This document shows positions 5,535 through 12,328 of a stretch of DNA of 39,816 bases, piece by piece. Position 1 is the stretch's first letter; every line of letters starts with the position of its first letter. This DNA comes from a virus: IMG/VR virus record IMGVR_UViG_3300037248_000070, positions 1 to 39,816 of that record; one strand, given 5' to 3'. Under the pieces are notes generated by a model. That model had not been told where the DNA came from and searched no databases. It worked only from the letters and a program-made list of their open reading frames with translations. Both the position numbers and the translations under genes were made by a program.

Positions 5535-6250
5535 TGTACGGCAAGATATTCGCCAGCACATTCACAGGATCAATGGTTGGCTCTGGATCAGACGTGTTCG
5601 CGGTCTGGGCCTATATCATCGCGCATACCGGACCTGACTCCATCGTCGAGATCAATCCCTGTCTAGTCTCTGTTCAGATAGGTCTCACGAGAGACGCGGT
5701 TGATAAAGTAATAGACTTGTTATGTTCTCCCGACCACGCAAGTCGATCAAAAGTAGAGGAAGGACGGCGGATAGAGAAAATTGGGGAGTACTCGTACCAC
5801 GTCATAAATCACTCTCATTATAGAGGTTTGCGCACTGCAGACGATAGGCGAGCCCAGAATAGGGAAGCACAAAAGAGATTCAGGGAAAAGAAATCAGACA
5901 GAGTAAGCCAGTATAGTAAGCAGTCAGCCAGAATATCAGCCCATGCAGAGTCAGATGCAGTATCAGAGACATATACAAATCCGAATCCCCCCTTACCCCC
6001 CTTTCCGAAATCGATGATCTCGTCTGCTAGCGCGGCCAACCCCTCCGGGGCCGCGCAGACGGGCAGTAGCAGACCCAGAATTTCCGAGGAGGAGTTGCGC
6101 GCGAAAGTAGAGAGGCTTGCGCAGGCAGGCCAGCAAGCGCTGGCAATATCCAAGATGCTTCGCACCTACGGGCTCACCGATGCAAAGTCCATGGAATGGG
6201 TCAATGCGTATCGAGCAAACGGTCACGAGACCGAAGGAATCCTGAGATGA
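5534..6250 (+). CDS. Replication initiator / replisome organiser (lambda O/DnaD-like), 238 aa
   Basis: The N-terminus (MYGKIFASTFTGSMVGSGSD, then VFAVWAYIIAHTG) is typical of phage winged-helix replication proteins: a Tyr/Phe-rich first strand, then a helix that fixes the DNA-binding fold, ending near residue 95 (HVINHSHYRGLRT). Residues about 96-165 are a charged, low-complexity linker with a PNPPLPPFPK end. The C-terminal 70 residues are helical and may load host helicase. No phage helicase or polymerase was found, so replication must use host enzymes. The linker-coding DNA has short repeats that may be the origin. Confidence 0.75.
   Translation: MYGKIFASTFTGSMVGSGSDVFAVWAYIIAHTGPDSIVEINPCLVSVQIGLTRDAVDKVIDLLCSPDHASRSKVEEGRRIEKIGEYSYHVINHSHYRGLRTADDRRAQNREAQKRFREKKSDRVSQYSKQSARISAHAESDAVSETYTNPNPPLPPFPKSMISSASAANPSGAAQTGSSRPRISEEELRAKVERLAQAGQQALAISKMLRTYGLTDAKSMEWVNAYRANGHETEGILR
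5895..5985. other. Candidate replication origin with short repeats inside the initiator gene
   Basis: The linker-coding DNA contains CAGAGTAAGCCAG (5899-5911), also found once upstream of the operon at 5235-5247. Related words follow (AGTAAGCAG, CAGCCAGAATAT, CAGAGTCAG, CAGTATCAGAG) in a locally AT-richer stretch. In lambda-type phages the origin iterons lie in this same place within gene O. No regular iteron spacing is evident, so this is a candidate only. Confidence 0.35.
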
Positions 6251-6462
6251 CCGGCCCCAAAATCGAATGGCACTTCGACCGTTACCGCGATGGCCGCTTA
6301 AAGGCGCAGGGCATCATGGTGCACGCGGATACTGAGGCCGAGGCGTGGGAGAAGGCCGTCGAGATTTTACATATAGACGGCAATCTGCAGACCGATGAGT
6401 TGAGACCTTGTTGGCGAATAGCATGCTTCCCAAATCGCTTCTCAAGCGCGGATAACTCGTGA
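6247..6462 (+). CDS. Hypothetical protein, 71 aa
   Basis: The ATG overlaps the initiator stop as ATGA and its own TGA overlaps the next GTG, a tightly coupled position. The body reads as a small alpha/beta domain (IEWHFDRYRDG, then ADTEAEAWEKAVEILHIDG) with a Cys-Trp near the C-terminus. No family is recognised. Confidence 0.65.
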   Translation: MTGPKIEWHFDRYRDGRLKAQGIMVHADTEAEAWEKAVEILHIDGNLQTDELRPCWRIACFPNRFSSADNS

Positions 6463-6674
6463 GTACCGCGAAAAAGAAAACCGCGAGAGCCGGTGGTGGT
6501 CAACAAGGCCTACCCTGTGCCGCAATACCCACGCGACCGGCGCCCCTGTCGCAAGAGGACCTCACCGTGGTCCTGGATTACACCGAGGCCGCCATACGAC
6601 TTCTGCGGACCCATCCGCGTCAGCAGGTCGCATTCGAGCTCACAGCGCTCAAGGAGCGGCTGCGATGCCTATAA
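6459..6674 (+). CDS. Hypothetical protein, 71 aa
   Basis: GTG start overlaps the upstream stop as GTGA. A basic N-terminus (STAKKKTARAGGG) and Pro-rich segment are followed by an amphipathic helical half (LSQEDLTVVLDYTEAAIRLL). No family is recognised. The same frame after the TAA stays open to 6748 but has no good start, so I end the gene here. Confidence 0.55.
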   Translation: MSTAKKKTARAGGGQQGLPCAAIPTRPAPLSQEDLTVVLDYTEAAIRLLRTHPRQQVAFELTALKERLRCL

Positions 6675-6745
6675 GACCTGAAAACAGCCAGCGGTCGGAC
6701 CCGGCGCCAGGGTCGGGTGATCGCTGATCTGTTCGCGGAGGCCGA

Positions 6746-6949
6746 ATGACCGCACCGTTCCTGCTGACCTTCGACCGCAACCCCTACCGCGACGACGAGC
6801 TCGACTGGGAATGGCTCGTGGTGCCCCTCAGAGCGGCGAACGATCCTGAGCGCTGGGGTAGGGCGCGTGAGACGAGATCGCCACAGGAAGGCGGCAATGC
6901 GGTGGAACGGCGGCCATTGCCGGGCCCGATCCCAGGTGACCCGCGATGA
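6746..6949 (+). CDS. Hypothetical protein, 67 aa
   Basis: The ATG is preceded by GGAGG at a short 4-nt spacing. The N-terminal half is acidic and aromatic (DELDWEWLVV), the C-terminal half Pro/Gly/Arg-rich. The stop overlaps the next ATG as ATGA. No family is recognised. Confidence 0.5.
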   Translation: MTAPFLLTFDRNPYRDDELDWEWLVVPLRAANDPERWGRARETRSPQEGGNAVERRPLPGPIPGDPR

Positions 6950-7119
6950 CAGACCCCTACGACGTCTGCGTCTGCGGCCACATCCGCGACGAGCACGGCT
7001 ACTTCACCCGGTCGGACGCTTTCCTCGAAGACTGCTCGGTACCTGGCTGCTACTGCGAGTCGTTCCGGGAACGCGCTCAGGAATATGCATCACTTGCGCC
7101 CGTAGTTATACCTCCGTAA
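6946..7119 (+). CDS. Small cysteine-rich protein, 57 aa
   Basis: Reads MTDPYDVCVCGHIRDEHG, then DCSVPGCYCESF. The Cys-x-Cys-Gly-His and Cys-x5-Cys-x-Cys pattern is a recurrent small zinc-binding phage protein type. It begins at an ATGA overlap with the upstream gene. Function is unknown; the metal site is inferred from the cysteines and His. Confidence 0.65.
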   Translation: MTDPYDVCVCGHIRDEHGYFTRSDAFLEDCSVPGCYCESFRERAQEYASLAPVVIPP

Positions 7120-7149
7120 GATGACGCCGTTGACATTACCTGCGCATAT

Positions 7150-7371
7150 ATGATCGAAAAGACGGAGAATCGGCCGCATCTGTCTCCGCGGCAGAAGCAG
7201 ACCCTACAGCTGATCTGGGATGGCATGACGTCCGAAGAGATTGCGCATAAGCTCGATATTTCCGGGCGTACCGTGCACGGGTTAGTCAAGGATTTAATGC
7301 AGATCTCCGGGACGGGGAACCGTGTTCTACTAGTGCGGTGGGCGATCCAACATGAGTTGGTAAAAGTGTGA
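7150..7371 (+). CDS. LuxR/GerE-type HTH regulator, 73 aa
   Basis: Nearly the whole protein is a GerE-like DNA-binding domain: LSPRQKQTLQLIWDGMTSEE, IAHKLDISGRTVHGLVKDLM and a final NRVLLVRWAIQHEL. There is no receiver or autoinducer domain, so it is a free-standing HTH. It could act on later phage transcription or on host promoters. No Shine-Dalgarno is evident. A 10-codon leader ORF (ATG at 7121) ends in TGA overlapping this ATG, which may couple translation. Confidence 0.82.
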   Translation: MIEKTENRPHLSPRQKQTLQLIWDGMTSEEIAHKLDISGRTVHGLVKDLMQISGTGNRVLLVRWAIQHELVKV

Positions 7372-7658
7372 AAAAGTTCATCCTCGAGAGACTTCTGCTG
7401 ATCTGCATATGCTCCGTGATCTCGATCGTAATCATGCGAAGGATCAGCGTATTGTGGTCGGACGCGCCGGTTTTTTCTATCGGATTCCTGGCGCTCCTGA
7501 GCTTCACGATGACGATGGCGGCGGAATGCCTTTGGATCGTTGTCAGAGCTGAAATAACCAACTTCAAACGCTACCGAAAACGGCGACAGATCATTAATGA
7601 GGCGTTCGGGTATGACGTCATGGGGCGCAGGAAATCACTGCTTTGGTGGCGTCGATGA
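7368..7658 (+). CDS. Small membrane protein with two TM segments, 96 aa
   Basis: GTG start overlaps the LuxR-type gene stop. Residues about 5-23 (ILERLLLICICSVISIVIM) and 34-60 (APVFSIGFLALLSFTMTM onwards) are hydrophobic, and the C-terminus is strongly basic (FKRYRKRRQ). It is probably an inner-membrane hairpin with cytoplasmic ends. It lies in the early operon, far from the lysis cassette; superinfection exclusion is possible, but there is no specific evidence. Confidence 0.6.
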   Translation: MKKFILERLLLICICSVISIVIMRRISVLWSDAPVFSIGFLALLSFTMTMAAECLWIVVRAEITNFKRYRKRRQIINEAFGYDVMGRRKSLLWWRR

Positions 7659-7840
7659 ATTCGCCGGTATCGGAACATTCCCATCAGTGTGGACTAACGG
7701 TGGTCGGAATACTGGAAGGGTACGGATGCGGGCATGTATGGACCCATACTGACGATCCTAATTGGACCCTATGTCAGCATAGGTGCCCAAAGTGCGGTAA
7801 AGGGCCATTCACTTTCCGGCTAACAGTTGATGCGTCGTGA
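7655..7840 (+). CDS. Small zinc-ribbon-like protein, 61 aa
   Basis: Starts at an ATGA overlap. Cysteines at CGL, CGH, CQHRCPKCG, plus His residues, suggest one zinc site. The sequence GYGCGHVWTH ... CPKCGKG resembles small phage zinc-ribbon proteins of unknown role. Confidence 0.65.
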   Translation: MNSPVSEHSHQCGLTVVGILEGYGCGHVWTHTDDPNWTLCQHRCPKCGKGPFTFRLTVDAS

Positions 7841-8118
7841 GATATTGCGACAACCACCGAGATGCCAATGAGGCAGACCTCCTGACAACAGCCGAAAAGC
7901 TGGGCGCCCACTGGCGCGAGGGTCCGCCTCTCGACGGCTGGGTGTTTGTCAGAGGCCGATGGATGCCGGTCGAGATAAAGAATCCGTCTCGGGAGGGGAC
8001 GTCTCGGGAATACACGCCTGCTCAGCAGAGATTCCTGACATGGTGTCGGGACCGCAATGCGCCATATTGGATCTGGCGAGTCGTCCAGGATGTGATGAGA
8101 GACTTGGGGGCGAAGTAG
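7837..8118 (+). CDS. VRR-NUC-like PD-(D/E)XK endonuclease, 93 aa
   Basis: GTG start overlaps the upstream stop. The pattern DANEADLL (residues 9-16), PLDGWVF with Asp33, PVEIK with Glu46 and Lys48, then YTPAQQRFLTWCR is the compact phage VRR-NUC/Holliday-resolvase-like fold. These nucleases cut branched or replication DNA in the cytoplasm. It lies in the replication operon, where resolving concatemers or recombination intermediates before packaging would fit. The catalytic acid-lysine set is complete. Confidence 0.8.
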   Translation: MRYCDNHRDANEADLLTTAEKLGAHWREGPPLDGWVFVRGRWMPVEIKNPSREGTSREYTPAQQRFLTWCRDRNAPYWIWRVVQDVMRDLGAK

Positions 8119-8226
8119 GTGACTAGAGACCAGATAATGGTGTTGATAAAGTCTGACCCATTCAGACTTGGAGAGATGCCTAAGGACCTGGCTCAGTACT
8201 ACGATAGGCTAGTCAGATCGTTCTAG
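8119..8226 (+). CDS. Possible micro-protein, 35 aa
   Basis: A GTG start directly follows the nuclease stop (TAG GTG). It reads VTRDQIMVLIKSDPFRLGEM then KDLAQYYDRLVRSF, protein-like and helical, with few rare codons. There is no clear Shine-Dalgarno. Contiguity with the upstream stop is the main support. Confidence 0.4.
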   Translation: MTRDQIMVLIKSDPFRLGEMPKDLAQYYDRLVRSF

Positions 8227-8283
8227 GCTGGTGTATCTCAAGGAAAACAGGAGGCTCACGACAACTTATCGCACTCGGCCAGG

Positions 8284-8312
8284 TTGGCTATTTTCAGAGA
8301 TTTGGATAGATA
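8284..8312 (+). promoter_or_regulatory. Promoter for the UrcA-family gene
   Basis: TTGGCT (8284-8289) and TAGATA (8307-8312) are separated by 17 bp and lie just upstream of the gene, in an AT-richer patch. An own promoter is typical of a moron expressed apart from phage operons. Confidence 0.5.
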
Positions 8313-8335
8313 ACTATCAAACTGGAGTGGAAGCT

Positions 8336-8626
8336 ATGAAGATCATCATTAAGTTGATGTCAGTTGTTTTTATGGTGATGATTGCGTCCGCGGCGAATGC
8401 GGCTACGTATCATCAGGTGACTGTGTCGATCTCGGATATCGATCAGGCGACGCAGACGGGCCAGCACGAGCTCATAAGGCGCCTATCCGCCGCAGCTCGA
8501 GAAGTGTGTCCGAAGTCCGATCCTAGGGACGGCACGCGATTCCATTCGACCTATTCCTGCGAGCGGGCGGCGGTGCAGAATGCGATGCGCGACCTCCATG
8601 CTGAGTACGCGACAGTTAGGCCGTGA
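8336..8626 (+). CDS. UrcA-family secreted protein, 96 aa
   Basis: The ATG at 8336 has GGAG 9 nt before it and begins a clear signal peptide (Lys-rich start, hydrophobic core, then ASAANA|ATY near residue 22). The mature part has the UrcA pattern: a beta strand (VTVSISDID), a helix (LIRRLSAAAREVC), then a second Cys (YSCERA) and a terminal helix. UrcA proteins are chromosomal, periplasmic or secreted, and of unknown function in proteobacteria. A phage copy with its own promoter is a moron that may alter the infected cell's envelope. The in-frame region upstream is non-coding in character. Confidence 0.78.
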   Translation: MKIIIKLMSVVFMVMIASAANAATYHQVTVSISDIDQATQTGQHELIRRLSAAAREVCPKSDPRDGTRFHSTYSCERAAVQNAMRDLHAEYATVRP

Positions 8627-8633
8627 CCAATCC

Positions 8634-8852
8634 GTGAAAGTCAGAATCCCTCTCTCGGACAGACCGTCCAGGTCCCGAAGTCCCTCGCTAAGCCATTACG
8701 AGTCGGTGACCGATTCCTGGATCCGGTGGGTCGCATCCCGGTGCCCCCGAGAGAGTCCGGAAATCCCCCCTGAGCGCCCTGACGCCGGCCCATGGGCTCA
8801 TTTAGCCGGCCACCCCCTCCCAAAGCGCTATGATCCTACTGACGAGGAGTGA
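8634..8852 (+). CDS. Hypothetical Pro/Arg/Ser-rich protein, 72 aa
   Basis: GTG start chosen because the frame's ATG (8580) would overlap the UrcA gene by 47 nt. The sequence is low in complexity (RPSRSRSPSL; PEIPPERPDAGP) with an aromatic middle (SWIRWVASR). No family and no convincing ribosome site. It could be non-coding spacer. Confidence 0.35.
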   Translation: MKVRIPLSDRPSRSRSPSLSHYESVTDSWIRWVASRCPRESPEIPPERPDAGPWAHLAGHPLPKRYDPTDEE

Positions 8853-8859
8853 TACAGTC
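8848..8859 (+). promoter_or_regulatory. AGTGATACAGTC element, copy 1 (possible extended -10)
   Basis: This 12-mer recurs at 16135-16146. TG-A-TACAGT reads as an extended -10 element. It lies 24 bp before the first gene of the packaging operon and has no good -35, so an activator or an extended -10 promoter is possible. Confidence 0.4.
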
Positions 8860-8882
8860 TAGCTTGCAGTCGGGAGGTGACC

Positions 8883-9017
8883 GTGGATGAGCCGCAGCTG
8901 AAGTTCATATCTGGATCGGTCGAGCACCTCTACGGCCATCTCTCCGAATCAGACCGAGAAGCCATGCGAGCCGTGAAAGTGAACCCCCCGACTCACGTCG
9001 AAGAGGGGCAAAAGTAA
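8883..9017 (+). CDS. Hypothetical protein, 44 aa
   Basis: GTG start with GGGAGGTGA directly upstream, one of the best ribosome sites in the genome. It reads VDEPQLKFISGSVEHLYGHL onwards and is acidic. The stop overlaps the next ATG (TAATG). This opens the rightward packaging/virion operon. No family is recognised. Confidence 0.6.
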   Translation: MDEPQLKFISGSVEHLYGHLSESDREAMRAVKVNPPTHVEEGQK

Positions 9018-9589
9018 TGGCCGCGAAGTTCACTAAGGGCGATTCCGAGAGTACGACTCGATCGACCTACCAGAAGAATCCGCCCAAGAACGTGCGCACG
9101 CGCTCGGAATCGCTGAAAGGCGGGAGCACGATGGCCGGCATGCCCGGCTACATCAACGCTCACCAGTCGGAATCGATGGATCACGCGCGCGGCGGTAAAG
9201 GGGTAGGACCACACCGAGAGGGGTCTGTCGGAAAACGCGGCAGCTCCGGCGCCAAGGGCATGGGGAAGGGCGCAGACGGCACGACCACGAAAAGCTATCG
9301 CGCGGCCTCCACCCGATCAGAGGGAACCCTGAAGGGGGCGAGCTCGACCGGTGGCTATCATGTCCACACCAAGGAGCGGCGCGTTAGCATGCCCGGGCAG
9401 AAAGCGCCCCCCACCACCAGCGGCAATATCACGGGACGCCGAGTCGGCATCGACATGGCCGAGCATCGCGCCAAGAACCGGGAGGCCATTATCACCGGCG
9501 GCAACGAAGGGCACCGGGGCCGCATGGAACGACTCAGTGGAACTGCCAAAACCCGATCGGAGGGCCGACGTCGGTCGGTGATGTACTGA
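9017..9589 (+). CDS. Basic, low-complexity hypothetical protein, 190 aa
   Basis: Rich in Gly, Ser, Lys and Arg with almost no hydrophobic core, so probably disordered. A motif TRSE(S/G) recurs at residues about 28-32, 99-102 and 181-184, and the first two are followed by LKG(G/A)S. The high positive charge suggests binding to DNA or to acidic virion proteins. It precedes the terminase genes, coupled by TAATG to the upstream gene. No family is recognised. Confidence 0.65.
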   Translation: MAAKFTKGDSESTTRSTYQKNPPKNVRTRSESLKGGSTMAGMPGYINAHQSESMDHARGGKGVGPHREGSVGKRGSSGAKGMGKGADGTTTKSYRAASTRSEGTLKGASSTGGYHVHTKERRVSMPGQKAPPTTSGNITGRRVGIDMAEHRAKNREAIITGGNEGHRGRMERLSGTAKTRSEGRRRSVMY

Positions 9590-9590
9590 T

Positions 9591-10004
9591 ATGACGATTC
9601 AGACATGGCTCGTCGGTGAGCCTGAATTCCAACGGCAGGCCCAGGCCGGCTTTATTTCTAAACTGGCTCAGGGGCAGATCAGTAACACAGTGACCATTGG
9701 TGCCGCGACCCTCGCGCCTACCGATAGCGTTGTGGTCCAGACGAATAGCGGCGCATGCGCAATCAAACTTCTCGGCGGTGCGGACGTGACAGTAGCGGGT
9801 AACACGAATCCCAATGGCCCGTGCCTACCAGGAGACACGATGATTATCGCCAATCACAGCGGGCAGAATTTAACCATCTTCCCCAACAATTCCCTCGGTA
9901 CCCTAAAGAATAATTCAGCTGGCACTGGGGTTCTCATCGCGACCGGTCTCACTGCATACCTGTTCTATTTCGGTGGCGATAACTGGGCGATGAACGCGAG
10001 CTGA
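9591..10004 (+). CDS. Putative small virion protein, 137 aa
   Basis: After a short helical N-terminus the sequence is beta-rich with regularly spaced Val/Thr/Gly strands (ISNTVTIGAATLAPTDSVVV; then GTGVLIATGLTAYLFYFGGD). This resembles C-terminal beta domains of phage fibre or decoration proteins, including the end of the fibre at 31681-32625. The ATG lies 1 nt after the upstream stop. A structural role is inferred from composition and place. Confidence 0.55.
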   Translation: MTIQTWLVGEPEFQRQAQAGFISKLAQGQISNTVTIGAATLAPTDSVVVQTNSGACAIKLLGGADVTVAGNTNPNGPCLPGDTMIIANHSGQNLTIFPNNSLGTLKNNSAGTGVLIATGLTAYLFYFGGDNWAMNAS

Positions 10005-10005
10005 C

Positions 10006-10323
10006 ATGGCCCGTAAGAAGACACTCTGGACTCCGGAGCGGGTGAGGGAACGAATCCGGGTAGGAATGCTCCTCAGAAAGCTTCACGATCACATCGAGAA
10101 TGCAAAGGAACATCCCTTTGGAATCACACAGTTAAAGGCGGCAACGTTTCTTCTTTCGAGAGTCGTCGGCAACGCAACTCAGCCGCAAGATCTGAACGTC
10201 ATGGGCAACATGCAATTCGTCTTCCGCAATCCAACTGACCGCCCCCCTGAGATGTTCCACGCAAATCGCAGGGATCGCGTGAACGGTCATAAGCCGTTGG
10301 ATTCACAGGAGAGTGAAGGGTAA
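10006..10323 (+). CDS. Putative terminase small subunit, 105 aa
   Basis: Directly upstream of the large terminase. Residues 1-60 are basic and helical (TPERVRERIRVGMLLRKLHD; then GITQLKAATFLLSRVVGNAT), ending in a short beta segment (NMQFVFRNP). This pattern and length fit small terminase subunits of short-tailed phages that recognise packaging DNA. No clear HTH consensus, so the call relies partly on position. Confidence 0.6.
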   Translation: MARKKTLWTPERVRERIRVGMLLRKLHDHIENAKEHPFGITQLKAATFLLSRVVGNATQPQDLNVMGNMQFVFRNPTDRPPEMFHANRRDRVNGHKPLDSQESEG

Positions 10324-10334
10324 TTCCGTGGAAC

Positions 10335-11801
10335 ATGGAACAGTCCACACTCACTGAGTTCGACGTCTTCGGGTCCTGGTACACCGAGCCTCACCAGGAC
10401 CTGCTCTGGAACTACCTCGCCGCCGGCGGTAAACGCGCCTATGCCGTCTGGCACCGTCGGGCCGGCAAAGATGACGTGGCCATGCACTGGGCCTGTTACG
10501 CCGCTCACCAGCGCGTTGGCAACTACTGGCACATGCTTCCCCAGGCTGAGCAGGCGCGTAAAGCCATCTGGGATGCCATCAACCCACACACCGGCAAGCG
10601 CCGCATACATGAGGCCTTTCCCCCTATCCTGTGCAAGCGAGTTCTCAATAACGAGATGAAGATCGAGCTGCACAACGGCTCGTTCTGGCAGGTGGTCGGC
10701 AGTGATAACTACAACGCGCTGGTTGGATCTCCACCAGTTGGTATCGTATTTTCCGAATGGGCTCTGGCTGATCCCCACGCCTGGGCCTATATGCGCCCCA
10801 TATTGAGAGAGAACGGGGGTTGGGCCATCTTCATCACCACTCCGCGCGGCAAGAACCACGGACTCAAACTCCTAGAGGCTGCCAAGGCCGCGCAGGGCTG
10901 GTTTCACCAAGTGCTGCCGGCCACGGAAACCAGTGTCTTCACCGAGGCCGAGTTGGAGGAGGAGCGATCCGAGCTGATCAGTGAGTACGGCGACGAAATG
11001 GGCCAGAATATGTTCGAGCAGGAGTACCTATGCTCGTTCGAAGCGGCCATCCTGGGTGCCATCTACGCGCGCCAGCTACGCAAGCTCGACGCTGAGGGCC
11101 GAATCACCCTGGTGCCTCATGACAGATCCGTCGAGGTCCATACAGCCTGGGATTTAGGATACAGCGACGCCACTTCGATATGGTTCTTCCAGATTGTGAG
11201 GAATGAAGTCCATATCATTGATTACTATCAGAATACAGGCAAGGACGCTCAGCACTACGCCGAGATCCTGGCCGGCCACAAGCTTGAGGCGCCTCGCAAG
11301 GGGTTCGCCGGCGGCCGCGTGACTCGGCAAAACATTCTGGTCGGCCATGGGCACCGCGCCTATTACAAGTACGGTCAGCACTATGGCCCACATGACACGG
11401 CCGCCAAGACCCTGGCTGCTGGGGGCCGCTCCTTCGGCGACCTGATGCACGACTGGGGCTACTCGATGAACGTGATCCCGGCCATTAACCAGATGGACCA
11501 GATCAGCGCGGCTCGCAAGACCCTGGAGTACTGCTGGTTCGACAAGGAGGCGACCGAGAAGGGTCGAGACGCTCTATCGAGTTACCACTTCGCCTACGAT
11601 GAGAAGCGTAAGATGCTGTCGGACGAGCCTTTTCATGACTGGTCATCCCACGGCTCTGACGCCTTCGAGATCATCGGACAGGTTTGGAAGCCGATCAAAG
11701 CGGCGGAGGACAAACCGAAGCCGAAGTTCTTGAACGACATGGTCGCGGACGATGTGTTCTTCCCGAAAGAGCGGTTGCCGACGCGGAGTGAGCGGATATG
11801 A
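10335..11801 (+). CDS. terL: Terminase large subunit (packaging ATPase-nuclease), 488 aa
   Basis: Walker A-like HRRAGKDD at 40-47, Walker B GIVFSE at 136-141, and motif ITTPRG at 167-172 define the N-terminal ATPase. The C-terminal RNase H-like nuclease has AWDLGYSD with Asp273, a GPHDTAAK block at 351-358, and SHGSDAFE with Asp442. It cuts concatemers and drives DNA into the procapsid through the portal. Length is normal. ATG chosen over a GTG seven bases upstream. Its TGA overlaps the next ATG. The subtype (headful or other) cannot be fixed by eye; the apparent circular permutation would fit headful packaging. Confidence 0.97.
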   Translation: MEQSTLTEFDVFGSWYTEPHQDLLWNYLAAGGKRAYAVWHRRAGKDDVAMHWACYAAHQRVGNYWHMLPQAEQARKAIWDAINPHTGKRRIHEAFPPILCKRVLNNEMKIELHNGSFWQVVGSDNYNALVGSPPVGIVFSEWALADPHAWAYMRPILRENGGWAIFITTPRGKNHGLKLLEAAKAAQGWFHQVLPATETSVFTEAELEEERSELISEYGDEMGQNMFEQEYLCSFEAAILGAIYARQLRKLDAEGRITLVPHDRSVEVHTAWDLGYSDATSIWFFQIVRNEVHIIDYYQNTGKDAQHYAEILAGHKLEAPRKGFAGGRVTRQNILVGHGHRAYYKYGQHYGPHDTAAKTLAAGGRSFGDLMHDWGYSMNVIPAINQMDQISAARKTLEYCWFDKEATEKGRDALSSYHFAYDEKRKMLSDEPFHDWSSHGSDAFEIIGQVWKPIKAAEDKPKPKFLNDMVADDVFFPKERLPTRSERI

Positions 11802-12034
11802 AGACTGAGCTGGTCGAATGGCAGGTAGGCAAGTACGACGACCAGGGTCGCCTCACTACCACCCGCGATGGCGCTCAGTCAGTCTTCTCAAAGTCGCGAG
11901 CCGAGGCACTGTCCAAAAAGCGCGGCCCCGAGTGGTCGCTATTCCACTTCCAATCAGGTCTCTCACCCGAGGCGCACGAGCGCCTTCTCGATGCGCCCCG
12001 CAAAGACGATAAACCCTCAGGAGAATCTCAATGA
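11798..12034 (+). CDS. Hypothetical protein, 78 aa
   Basis: ATG overlaps the terminase stop (ATGA) and its own stop overlaps the Tad2-like gene start. A beta-rich N-terminus (ELVEWQVGKYDDQGRLTTT) is followed by a charged helical region (KSRAEALSKKRGPEWSLF). It looks like a small cytoplasmic accessory protein. No family is recognised. Confidence 0.6.
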   Translation: MKTELVEWQVGKYDDQGRLTTTRDGAQSVFSKSRAEALSKKRGPEWSLFHFQSGLSPEAHERLLDAPRKDDKPSGESQ

Positions 12035-12327
12035 CAATGAACATCAGTCAGGCCGTCTCGGCCATGCAGTCAGGTTCGGTAGTGCAGAGAGCCGTTTGGG
12101 TGACGGAGGGTCGTAATTGGCAGTTGTTTTTGACGGCGTCTGTCACTGGTGTGCCCGCGGAAGACTTCACAAATGCAGCGCTGTCGGCTCTTGTGGCGTC
12201 ATTGCCCGGTGGGGTGGTCAATGTGGCGCCAATCCTGACTTTATACGTCCCGGGAAATGGCGTCCATTTCGGCTGGGTACCCGAGCAGGTCGATGTCCTG
12301 GCGACTGACTGGCAGGTAATCAGCTAA
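12031..12327 (+). CDS. DUF2829 / Tad2-like putative anti-Thoeris protein, 98 aa
   Basis: The N-terminal block NISQAVSAMQSGSVVQRAVW and C-terminal block LYVPGNGVHFGWVPEQVDVL then ATDWQVIS match the DUF2829 signature: Gly-x-x-Val-x-Arg-x-x-Trp early, and W-x-x-x-Q-x-D-x-L-A-x-D-W late. Characterised members (Tad2) form oligomers that sequester the cyclic ADP-ribose signal made by Thoeris ThsB. This gene may thus block Thoeris defence, inferred from family only; some DUF2829 members may do something else. AGGAGA lies 6 nt before the ATG. The insert around residues 40-62 (Ala/Leu-rich) differs from the short family form. Its place between terminase and portal implies late expression, odd for an anti-defence gene. 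Confidence 0.8.
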   Translation: MTMNISQAVSAMQSGSVVQRAVWVTEGRNWQLFLTASVTGVPAEDFTNAALSALVASLPGGVVNVAPILTLYVPGNGVHFGWVPEQVDVLATDWQVIS

Positions 12328-12328
12328 C

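Noticed and set aside
6665-6727. 20-aa ORF after the 71-aa gene
   Set aside because: No ribosome site and low-complexity sequence; the adjacent frame also looks plausible but lacks a start. Not enough support for either.
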